A stretch of DNA of 64,000 bases from contig CAZPQN010000002.1 of NCBI GenBank assembly GCA_964588795.1, positions 55,705 to 119,704 of the forward strand, in the 5' to 3' direction. Every line of letters begins with the position of its first letter. Positions within the stretch are counted from its first letter, which is position 1. The notes beneath the pieces were generated by a model, which was not told the DNA's origin, did no database searches, and saw only the letters and a list, made by a program, of their open reading frames with translations. The stretch is from CAZPQN01 sp964588795. Lineage in GTDB: Bacteria; Fidelibacterota; UBA2242. Of the stretch, positions 1 through 6,937 are shown piece after piece. A program made the translations under genes and the position numbers.

Positions 1-575
1 CAATAAACCTGATGACTCTCGTTATCATTAAGGGGTACATCGTTAAGCATGACCGCAATGCGACTCTGGTCAAAACCTCTAATCTGCACATAGGAATAGC
101 CGGTACCATTACCGCTCTCGCTGTAAGCAAACACACCCGGTTCCTGAGCCAAGATCATGGGTACATCTTCGACGGTATATCGGTCGTGAATTTCAGCTGA
201 CGATACTTCGGAAAAGGCAACCGGAGTTTTACCTTTGACCGCGCGAGTGGCCGTAACGATCACTTGATCAATAGGTAGATAGGTAGGTGTCAGCCATATT
301 TCACCGCAATCTCCTTTGAGTACAAGCAGAACGGTGTCACAGTAAGCGATATGTGCAATAGTTATTCGGATCGGGATTTGGGATGTTGCGATAACGAAGC
401 GGCCTTGCTCATCGGTATAAGTTCCCCGTCCATCCTCGAGAATGATATTGGCCAGTTCCACTGGTTTACCATTCGTGTGCGATCTTACTATGCCGGTAAT
501 AGTTTGTTCCTTCCCGAACACGGAACTGACCAGTAGAGGCAATACAAACAAAACAGATAAGGATATTTGGTACAT
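1..575 (-). CDS. TonB-dependent outer-membrane receptor, N-terminal part (TPP-riboswitch controlled)
   Basis: This is the first 191 codons of a gene that runs off the left edge. The ATG at 575 follows a GGGAGG ribosome-binding site directly beside the TPP aptamer. The product opens with a signal peptide of about 21 residues, then a carboxypeptidase-regulatory-like beta-sandwich (about 24-95, with the pattern ITG-IV...GKPVELANI...T-DEQGRF), then the start of a TonB plug domain (VIVTATR near 105, followed by a QIRGFDQSR motif). Such proteins import scarce nutrients across the outer membrane with TonB energy. Control by thiamine pyrophosphate implies the substrate is thiamine or a precursor, as known for thiamine-regulated receptors of the Bacteroidetes group. 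The barrel lies outside the window, so specificity rests on the riboswitch. Confidence 0.85.
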   Translation of the reverse strand, partial: MYQISLSVLFVLPLLVSSVFGKEQTITGIVRSHTNGKPVELANIILEDGRGTYTDEQGRFVIATSQIPIRITIAHIAYCDTVLLVLKGDCGEIWLTPTYLPIDQVIVTATRAVKGKTPVAFSEVSSAEIHDRYTVEDVPMILAQEPGVFAYSESGNGTGYSYVQIRGFDQSRIAVMLNDVPLNDNESHQVY

Positions 576-581
576 AAAACC

Positions 582-664
582 TCCCTTCGCTGGTATTATC
601 CAGATCAGGTTCAAAGGGTATCTTCTCAGCTTTCCGTCCCATGCGGGAAAGCACCCCTGGACCA
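582..664 (-). promoter_or_regulatory. TPP (thiamine pyrophosphate) riboswitch, THI element
   Basis: Read on the minus strand, the sequence has all THI-box landmarks in order: GGGGTGC, a variable hairpin, GCTGAGA, ACCCTTTGAACCTGAT, CTGGATAATACCAGCG and AAGGGA. The aptamer ends a few bases before the start codon of the downstream receptor, and the ribosome-binding site GGGAGG merges with its closing helix. No terminator hairpin fits between aptamer and start codon, so ligand binding most likely blocks translation initiation. Confidence 0.96.
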
Positions 665-739
665 TCACGATTTTAAAAACCCGGTTTAAATTATACCGTA
701 AATTTAATCGTTCGATTCAAACGATTCAAGTGTATCTTG

Positions 740-831
740 CGGGAACGCCTGGGAGTCGAACCCAGCTTCCGCCAGTCGGCGGAACAGCGATTTTGAAGAC
801 CGTGGCCCCCACCGGGGTGACATTCATTCCC
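740..831 (-). tRNA. selC: tRNA-Sec (anticodon UCA)
   Basis: A 92-nt tRNA with an anticodon loop CTTCAAA places anticodon UCA at 796-794, which reads UGA. It has the selenocysteine hallmarks: a long variable arm with a 7-bp stem (TTCCGCC/GGCGGAA), an extended C/G-rich D arm (CCCC/GGGG), a T arm CTGGG-TTCGACT-CCCAG, a G discriminator and an acceptor stem GGGAATG/CGTTCCC. The eighth acceptor pair typical of bacterial tRNA-Sec is an A-G mismatch here. CCA is not encoded. It sits between the SPOR-protein gene and the riboswitch, only 3 bp from the stop of the former. A UCA anticodon also occurs on Trp tRNAs of UGA-recoding lineages, but those lack the long variable arm. Confidence 0.93.
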
Positions 832-834
832 ATT

Positions 835-1692
835 TTATTTACTGATAATAACAAAATCAAGATTGTGTTCACTTTTCATACGAGCACCGGCTTTTTGCGC
901 CGCTTCCCGACTCTCGTAACTTCCGGTTTTCACCGTATAAAAATCATTTGCTCCTCGCCGGTTTTTTTCAATACTGACTGAAAAGCCCAATTTCTCGAGG
1001 CGCTCCTTTAGTAATGACGCGTTGCTGAATTTTGAAAAAACCCCCATTTGCAAAGTGTATTTCCCCGGCATTGCGGTAGCAGTCGCGGAGGGCGCTGATA
1101 TAAGGTTTTTTTTAGTTTCTGACTCCTTACGGGGTGTCTCCGGCGGTTTCTGCTCAGGTGCTGTCCGGGTATGCAATTCGTCGGCCATATTATACTGAGG
1201 CGCAGTTCGGTAATCGAGATAATAGAAGTTAGCCTCCGGATAAAGATTCATGTAATATTGATAGAAAAAATTAACCGAGTCCTTCTGGTTCAAGGCATTT
1301 AAACTGGAGAGTAGAAAATAGACCGTTTTTTCCACGAGGTTTGTTTCCGGGTAGACTTTAAGTAACTCGCGACTGTATTTGGCTGACTTGTTGTATAAGC
1401 CTTTGGTGTACAGATACTCGACAATCTTCAGCAGGGCATCGTCCGCAACCGCGCTCTGGGGGTACTTACTTAGCAACTCCCGATAGATAAATAAAGCCTT
1501 TTCCCCTTCCGGCTCGACTAATCCCCCAAGGTACAATACTTCCGGATGCTGGGGGTACGCGCTCATCAACATCGGCAAGGCTTGGCGAACAGAATCCGCA
1601 TGCCCGGCATTAATTAACTGATATTGTCGGCTAAAATCTTGGGCGAACAGCAGGCCCGGGACAAAAATTAAAATAACTAGGCTTTTTCTCAT
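835..1692 (-). CDS. Exported TPR-like protein with C-terminal SPOR domain
   Basis: The 285-residue protein has a signal peptide (MRKSLVILIFVPGLLFAQ). A helical-repeat region follows (about 20-165), resembling the YbgF/BamD type of tetratricopeptide repeats (YPQHPEVLYLGG, YPQSAVADDALLKIVEYLY). After a Pro/Glu/Lys/Ala-rich linker comes a SPOR domain of about 75 residues (YTLQMGVFSKFSNA...GFSVSIEK). SPOR domains bind peptidoglycan strands stripped of stem peptides, typically at division sites, so a periplasmic cell-wall role is likely. It directly follows lapB (3-bp gap) and is probably the last protein gene of the lapA-lapB transcript. No gene name applies. Confidence 0.85.
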   Translation of the reverse strand: MRKSLVILIFVPGLLFAQDFSRQYQLINAGHADSVRQALPMLMSAYPQHPEVLYLGGLVEPEGEKALFIYRELLSKYPQSAVADDALLKIVEYLYTKGLYNKSAKYSRELLKVYPETNLVEKTVYFLLSSLNALNQKDSVNFFYQYYMNLYPEANFYYLDYRTAPQYNMADELHTRTAPEQKPPETPRKESETKKNLISAPSATATAMPGKYTLQMGVFSKFSNASLLKERLEKLGFSVSIEKNRRGANDFYTVKTGSYESREAAQKAGARMKSEHNLDFVIISK

Positions 1693-1695
1693 GAA

Positions 1696-2835
1696 CTAAC
1701 TGAAAAATGTATCCGCCATTCCGCAGTTGGGGCATAACCACTGGACTTCGGAGCTGACTGTGTTACAGTTGCTACAACGGAATTCTTCTTTCGTTTCCAT
1801 CTGCTCAATCAATTCGTTCAATACAGCCGTCACACGTTCCGTGTTGTTTAATCCAACCAGTAGTTTACAGAGAGCGATTTTAGCCAGAGTGGTATGCGGA
1901 TTTTTTTCGAGCAAATCTTCCAAAATGCTCGTCGCCCGAGGCAAGTTCCCTTTCTTTTCGTAAAATCCAGCCAATGCTATCAGGGTGGCCGCATCGCCGG
2001 GACGCCGTTTGAGAATGTTCTGATAGAAGCTTTCAATATTTCCAAAACTACCTAAATTGAACAGAATTGTCTGTAATGGACGAAAAACAAGAGCGGCTTT
2101 TTCCGGAGCGAGGTCCGCAAATTTAACGAACCAGTCTACTGAATCCACCTCACGTTTATCATAAATGTATGACTTGGCGATATAGTAGTGAGCCGATTCG
2201 CAGTTCGGGTCAATTCTTATCGCCTTACGGAAAACTAAACGGGCATCGTGATATTGTCCAGCGTTATATTTTTCCAGACCTTCCTGAACCTTGAAGATCG
2301 CTAATAAGCGGAGGTTTACAATCCCTTTTAATTGCATGACTTTTTCCAGGTATTCATAGGCACTTTCCCAGTGCTTCAAACCGCGTTCGATATCGCAGAT
2401 TCTTTCGTGAGCGAGGACATTTTTCCGATCGAGAGATAACATTTCCTGAGCGTATCGTAAAGCCATGTTCTTATCATCGATGCCAATGTAATCTTCAACA
2501 AGGTTACGCAATATTTCCATGCGCTGGGCTTTCGTCAGATTCTGCCGGTACAATAACCCCTGATGAATTTGGATCGCCGAATCAGTCTTACCGGTTCGAC
2601 GTAACAGTATGCCTAAGTTGATATAGGCATCGAGATTGTCCGTATTTTTCTTGATAACGTCTTTGAAAGTTCTGATAGCGGCTTCATTCTCACCGTGCAA
2701 CATATGATTGAGGGCGATGGTGTAAGGATCCGCGTTGGCTACTGTTGGTATTTTCTTCTTACCAAACAGATTCACGATAATGAATACGATCAGAACGATC
2801 AGAACTAAGGTCAATAGCAGGTCCAGCAATTCCAT
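1696..2835 (-). CDS. lapB: LapB/YciM-like TPR protein with rubredoxin-type zinc site
   Basis: This 379-residue protein has an N-terminal membrane anchor (about 4-24), a chain of tetratricopeptide repeats (about 38-340), and a C-terminal rubredoxin-like knuckle with two CxxC pairs (Cys354/357 and Cys368/371). That order is diagnostic of LapB (YciM), the inner-membrane adaptor that in Escherichia coli brings LpxC to the FtsH protease and so tunes lipopolysaccharide synthesis. The ATG has an AGGAG site 6 nt upstream. lapA lies 17 bp upstream, as in E. coli. Function in this lineage is inferred from architecture and neighbour. Confidence 0.88.
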   Translation of the reverse strand: MELLDLLLTLVLIVLIVFIIVNLFGKKKIPTVANADPYTIALNHMLHGENEAAIRTFKDVIKKNTDNLDAYINLGILLRRTGKTDSAIQIHQGLLYRQNLTKAQRMEILRNLVEDYIGIDDKNMALRYAQEMLSLDRKNVLAHERICDIERGLKHWESAYEYLEKVMQLKGIVNLRLLAIFKVQEGLEKYNAGQYHDARLVFRKAIRIDPNCESAHYYIAKSYIYDKREVDSVDWFVKFADLAPEKAALVFRPLQTILFNLGSFGNIESFYQNILKRRPGDAATLIALAGFYEKKGNLPRATSILEDLLEKNPHTTLAKIALCKLLVGLNNTERVTAVLNELIEQMETKEEFRCSNCNTVSSEVQWLCPNCGMADTFFS

Positions 2836-2852
2836 GGTTCTCCTGTCATAAA

Positions 2853-3161
2853 CTAATTCATATTGCCGACATCTTCGATGCCCTGATTACGTAGCAAATC
2901 AATTTCTTTTTTAAGATTACGATATTCGTTATTTAGTGAGCGTAATTGGTTTTTAGCGATGAGGATTTGAATGCCCGAAATCAAGAATCCCAGTAGCAAT
3001 CCTATCAGAAAGGTAATAAATACCAAAATAATCATATCCATTTCGATCACCTGAGAGGTGAAAAGCAAACGCAATTTCACATTTTGACCCTGGTTCTGGG
3101 TGATGAATATGACCAGCAGGAAGATCACGACAATCAATGCAATTAATCTGATAAACTTCAT
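2853..3161 (-). CDS. lapA: LapA-domain (DUF1049) inner-membrane protein
   Basis: A 102-residue protein with two hydrophobic helices (about 5-21 and 42-68) separated by a short loop (NQGQNVKLRLLFTSQ), then a charged coiled-coil tail ending RNLKKEIDLLRNQ. This is the LapA/YciS layout. Together with the adjacent lapB it forms the lipopolysaccharide-assembly pair. The start codon has only a weak ribosome-binding site (TGAGG). Gene order miaB-lapA-lapB suggests one minus-strand transcript. Confidence 0.85.
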   Translation of the reverse strand: MKFIRLIALIVVIFLLVIFITQNQGQNVKLRLLFTSQVIEMDMIILVFITFLIGLLLGFLISGIQILIAKNQLRSLNNEYRNLKKEIDLLRNQGIEDVGNMN

Positions 3162-3174
3162 ATTTGCCTCAAAT

Positions 3175-4473
3175 TTAGGTGATTTTTCCGAATAATGTCA
3201 CTCCGGTCGCCTTAATAATTTGCACCGGTACGATTTCACCGACATTACATTTAGCATTTTTGACAACTACGAGCTTGTTCGAATCAGTACGACCGATTGG
3301 TTCCTCAGGATTTTTACGACTGACTCCTTCAATCAGGATGGTTTGGTTCGTACCTATCAAGGCCGTATTTCTCAACAATGTATGCTGTTTTTGGAGGGTG
3401 ATGATCGTTTTTAAGCGTTGGGCTTTGACTGCCTCCAGGACATCATCTGGGAATCGAGCCGCCTTAGTTCCCGGTCGAACGGAGTACTTGAACATAAATG
3501 CCGCATCAAATTGTACGATTTGCATAACTTTCAGCGTCTCTTCGAAATCGGCATCCGTCTCGCCAGGAAAGCCGACAATGATATCCGTGGTAATTGCCAC
3601 CGATGGAATATACTCGCGGATACGCGCCACAGTGTCCAGGTAATCCTGTTGAGAATAGTTCCGGTTCATGGATTTTAGAACCGCTGACGAACCGGCTTGT
3701 AGTGGAAGATGTATGTGGCGACAGATTTGACGATTGTCCCGAATTACAGTCAGAGTTTTCAGGTCGAAATCGCTGGGATGGGGCGAGGTAAACCGCACGC
3801 GCTGAATCCCCGTAGTGGTGGCAACAGCCTGCAGTAAATCAGGAAAGCGCCATTCTGAATGATGGTAAGCATTGACATTTTGCCCTAACAAAGTCACTTC
3901 CTTATAACCTTGGTCAACCGCTCTGCGGACTTCGTCAATGATACTTGCCGGAGGACGACTGCGCTCCCGCCCTCTGACCAAAGGCACGATGCAAAAGGAG
4001 CAGAATTTATCACATCCCCGCATTATCGAAACCCAGGCATTGACCTTAGTCTGGCGCGAAGGGACCAACTCAGAATAGGTTTCAGTCCGGGAAAGTCTGA
4101 CATCCACCGCCGGGACATTATTCTGACTGATTAAATCAACCAAATTCCGATAAGAATCCGGTCCAATGACCAAATCAATGTACGGGCGTTCCGCCAACAC
4201 TTTACCTTTATCACGTTGCGCTACGCAACCCATCAGGCCTAGTAATAAATCCGGTTTCCGTAGCTTGAGAGATTTAAATTGCGACAGACGGGCAAGAGCC
4301 CTTTTATCCGCGTTTTCACGAACGCTGCAGGAGTTGACCAGGATCAGGTGCGCCTCGGCCGGTGAATCGGTTAATTGATAGCCAGCCTGTTGTAAAATAC
4401 CGCTGACTAATTCCGCGTCGGCCTCATTCATTTGACAGCCGTAGGTTTCTAAATAGAACTTTTTATCCTGCAT
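3175..4473 (-). CDS. miaB: tRNA-2-methylthio-N6-dimethylallyladenosine synthase MiaB
   Basis: A 432-residue radical-SAM methylthiotransferase that adds the 2-methylthio group to i6A37 of tRNAs reading UNN codons. The N-terminal UPF0004 domain opens YGCQMN and carries the three auxiliary-cluster cysteines (Cys13, Cys49, Cys83). The radical-SAM core has CxxxCxxC at Cys154/158/161 (RGCDKFCSFC). A C-terminal TRAM domain (about 365-432) binds tRNA. The N-terminal motif NSCSVREN fits MiaB rather than MtaB or RimO. It precedes lapA by 13 bp, and length matches the family. Confidence 0.96.
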   Translation of the reverse strand: MQDKKFYLETYGCQMNEADAELVSGILQQAGYQLTDSPAEAHLILVNSCSVRENADKRALARLSQFKSLKLRKPDLLLGLMGCVAQRDKGKVLAERPYIDLVIGPDSYRNLVDLISQNNVPAVDVRLSRTETYSELVPSRQTKVNAWVSIMRGCDKFCSFCIVPLVRGRERSRPPASIIDEVRRAVDQGYKEVTLLGQNVNAYHHSEWRFPDLLQAVATTTGIQRVRFTSPHPSDFDLKTLTVIRDNRQICRHIHLPLQAGSSAVLKSMNRNYSQQDYLDTVARIREYIPSVAITTDIIVGFPGETDADFEETLKVMQIVQFDAAFMFKYSVRPGTKAARFPDDVLEAVKAQRLKTIITLQKQHTLLRNTALIGTNQTILIEGVSRKNPEEPIGRTDSNKLVVVKNAKCNVGEIVPVQIIKATGVTLFGKIT

Positions 4474-4539
4474 TGCCGAGGGAAATTTACAGAATAAGCA
4501 GTGAATTTTCTAAATAGTTTTGGATCTAGGGTGCAGGGT

Positions 4540-5457
4540 TTAGCGAATGAAACCGGTAAAGAAGAAATCCAGCGGATTTTTATTGATATTGAATTGGGTG
4601 ACTTCGTAATGTAAATGCGGTCCGGTACTACGTCCGGTGCTACCGACTTCACCTAGTTTCTGACCGCGTTTAATGGTATCGCCAACCTTGACATTAATTC
4701 GCGATAGATGCGCATAAAGTGTCGAATAGCCAAATCCGTGATTGACTTCGATAAGGTTACCATAACTGCCTTTATAACCGGCTCCACCTACGACACCATC
4801 AGCCGTGGCGTAAATGGGCGTTCCTGCGGGTGCCGCTATGTCAATACCGTAGTGAAATTCACGCCGGCCGGTAAATGGATCCCGCCGGTAGCCATAGCCA
4901 TCAATAATAAATCCAACATAAATCGGGCGAATCGAAGGCGTGGATTGAATTTGGCTGGATCGGTGTTTGAAAGCATCATAAATCGTTTCGTAACTGATGC
5001 GTTCGAATTTAAGCTCCCGGGCTAATCGATCAAGATTGTTGGCAAGTGCAGACACTTTCATATTGTCGCCGGGTAACAATCCATCTAAATCATCGGATCT
5101 GACGGTGCGTCCACCGATACCGAGTTTACGGATATCCTGATCAATTGCCGGAAGGTCAACATATGTTCTTAGCGCCTTGTCTTTTTCAACCAGTACACTG
5201 ATTTCAGACTCCATTTTCTGAACCCGGTTATTTAAATCATAAAAAGTGCTAACTAAACGATTGTTATTCTTGCGCAGGTGGTGTAGTTTGGTTTTGTAGA
5301 CAACGCCGGATAGCAGATTAGCCCCAAAAATCAATACGAGGATGACCGTGATTGTCGTGATACTCAGAGCAGTAACCAGCTTACTCCAATTCAGGGAAAG
5401 TGAGCGAACGCCTTTTTTTGTGTGCCAGACAAAAACGAATTTAGGCGCTTTCTTCAT
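4540..5457 (-). CDS. Membrane-anchored M23 (LytM-type) murein endopeptidase
   Basis: A 305-residue protein with a positively charged N-terminus, one transmembrane helix (about 26-47), a coiled coil (about 55-95) and a C-terminal LytM domain. The domain keeps the zinc ligands H202 and D206 (HYGID), the catalytic His of AHLS (about 250) and the HLH ligand (H283). It should cleave peptidoglycan cross-bridges or stem peptides in the periplasm. The coiled coil plus active LytM layout resembles MepM- or CsdA-like enzymes. The intact ligands argue against an inactive EnvC/NlpD-type activator. Confidence 0.92.
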   Translation of the reverse strand: MKKAPKFVFVWHTKKGVRSLSLNWSKLVTALSITTITVILVLIFGANLLSGVVYKTKLHHLRKNNNRLVSTFYDLNNRVQKMESEISVLVEKDKALRTYVDLPAIDQDIRKLGIGGRTVRSDDLDGLLPGDNMKVSALANNLDRLARELKFERISYETIYDAFKHRSSQIQSTPSIRPIYVGFIIDGYGYRRDPFTGRREFHYGIDIAAPAGTPIYATADGVVGGAGYKGSYGNLIEVNHGFGYSTLYAHLSRINVKVGDTIKRGQKLGEVGSTGRSTGPHLHYEVTQFNINKNPLDFFFTGFIR

Positions 5458-5539
5458 TTAATTTTTTCTGCTCTTTTATACCCGGTTCCTGATGATGGTC
5501 GGATATTAACCATTTGAATCGAATTTGTCAACCATTTTT

Positions 5540-6412
5540 TTACCCTAAAAAACCTCGTAAATGAAGAGAACGGCGCGTATGCCGCAGTTTTCGGATGGCT
5601 TTCTCTTTAATTTGCCTCACTCGCTCCCGAGTCAAATGTAGCTTTTCACCAATTTCCTCCAGCGTCATGGGGAGCTCTAAGCCGATTCCAAAATACCATT
5701 TGACGATCAGTGCTTCCCGGCTATCGAGACTACTCAGGGCGCGCTGGATTTCAAAATGAAAAGATTCTTCGGTCATCAGTCGGACAGGATCATTGTCTTC
5801 CATGCCAGGTAGTATATCCAGAAGAGTATCATCTCGATTATGACCAAGCGGTGCATCCATGCTCACCGTTCTCTCGCCCACCTGGGTTACCAAATCCGGA
5901 TCGATCTTTTCATGGATGAGGATATCTTCAATTTCGCTGGCGCTTGGTTCTCTCTCGAAATCCCGCTCGAACTCTGAGGCAATCCTGGATATTTTTTGGA
6001 GATTTCCGATGACGTTTAATGGTAAACGTACTAAATGCGAATACTCGGAAATAGCCTGCAAAATAGTTTGGCGAATCCACCATACGGCATAGGAAATGAA
6101 TTTAAAACCACGGGTCTCGTCATAGCGTTTGGCTGCTTTTATTAATCCGATATTCCCTTCGTTAATTAGATCCTCCAGGGAAAGTCCATGTCCCTGGTAT
6201 TTTTTAGCTACCGAAACAACGAAACGCAAGTTAGCCTTCAACAAGCGGTCCAGAGCCTCAGAGTCGCCGGCTTTGACTTTATGGGCTAATTCTATTTCTT
6301 CTTCCGGCGTTAGCGGTTTTTCCGCGGCGATTTCCTCAAAGTAACGACGAAGTACTTCGCTGTTTGAAAATGACTTAGGTCGTCGGGAATCATTTCTGTC
6401 AACCGCCGTCAT
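5540..6412 (-). CDS. rpoD: Primary RNA polymerase sigma factor (sigma-70, short Bacteroidetes type)
   Basis: A 290-residue sigma-70 factor. It contains region 1.2 (YFEEIAAEKPLTPEEE), region 2 (LRFVVSVAKKYQGHGLSLEDLINEG, then RFKFISYAVWWIRQ near 105-115), region 3, and region 4 with the -35-binding helix-turn-helix (TLEEIGEKLHLTRERVRQI). Region 1.1 and the long nonconserved insert of proteobacterial RpoD are missing, which is the form of the primary sigma factor in Bacteroidota and relatives. The length and housekeeping neighbours support a primary rather than alternative role. A group-2 sigma is possible if another rpoD exists elsewhere. Confidence 0.9.
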   Translation of the reverse strand: MTAVDRNDSRRPKSFSNSEVLRRYFEEIAAEKPLTPEEEIELAHKVKAGDSEALDRLLKANLRFVVSVAKKYQGHGLSLEDLINEGNIGLIKAAKRYDETRGFKFISYAVWWIRQTILQAISEYSHLVRLPLNVIGNLQKISRIASEFERDFEREPSASEIEDILIHEKIDPDLVTQVGERTVSMDAPLGHNRDDTLLDILPGMEDNDPVRLMTEESFHFEIQRALSSLDSREALIVKWYFGIGLELPMTLEEIGEKLHLTRERVRQIKEKAIRKLRHTRRSLHLRGFLG

Positions 6413-6432
6413 GGGACTATTTTCATTGTAAA

Positions 6433-6807
6433 TTACTGGGACTCAGCCGGGGTTTGCTTTGGTTTCTCGGTTTTTGCGGCCTCTTTAATCTGCTGATACT
6501 GATTTTCTTTTTCTTTTACTTTAAGCTCCAGCGTTTTGATGTCTTCGACGATGGCTTTGACTTTCTCGTTGCGGGCAAACTGGGCTTCTTCTGTTTCATT
6601 CAGCAAGGCATATACGGTCTGCCCGAGCTCAGTCATTTTCTTATCGATGTCGCGTTTCAGTTGGAAAATGTCCAGCTTTACCTTGCCCAATTTGGTCATT
6701 TCTTCAGCTTTGTCGGCGGCTTCCCGGGTGATTTCGGATGCTTTCACAGCCGCCTTGGAAGCCAGGTTGCCGACTCCCTTTTTCAAGTCGTTCCATAATG
6801 CTGCCAT
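6433..6807 (-). CDS. Small coiled-coil protein of unknown function
   Basis: This is a 124-residue, highly charged protein that starts from an ATG with a good GGAGG site. It has an Ala-rich N-terminal amphipathic stretch and a long predicted coiled coil (about 45-112: KLDIFQLKRDIDKKMTELGQ, then KTLELKVKEKENQYQQIK), and ends in a Pro/Gln tail. There is no signal peptide or membrane helix. The heptad spacing and length resemble small cytoplasmic coiled-coil proteins seen beside sigma-factor genes, but I recognise no named family. It lies 20 bp upstream of rpoD on the same strand and is probably cotranscribed. Confidence 0.75.
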   Translation of the reverse strand: MAALWNDLKKGVGNLASKAAVKASEITREAADKAEEMTKLGKVKLDIFQLKRDIDKKMTELGQTVYALLNETEEAQFARNEKVKAIVEDIKTLELKVKEKENQYQQIKEAAKTEKPKQTPAESQ

Positions 6808-6885
6808 AGCGCCTCCATTAAAAGTTATTTATTGTATTTCTAAGATATATTTACAAAAAAATACTGGGAAAAAAAATATTTATTA

Positions 6886-6920
6886 TAAAAAAGCCCCTGA
6901 GGGTTCCCAGGGGCTTTTTA
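6886..6920 (-). terminator. Rho-independent terminator after groEL
   Basis: A 7-bp GC-rich stem (GCCCCTG/CAGGGGC) is flanked by A-rich and T-rich arms, giving a U-tract when read on the minus strand. It lies 18 bp after the groEL stop. The flanks are symmetric, so it could also work on the opposite strand. Confidence 0.9.
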
Positions 6921-6937
6921 TTACCAAGCACTGATGA

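Noticed and set aside
442..981. 179-codon plus-strand frame spanning the riboswitch and tRNA
   Set aside because: It runs antisense across the TPP aptamer, the selC tRNA and the SPOR gene; its apparent peptides are just the complements of conserved RNA.
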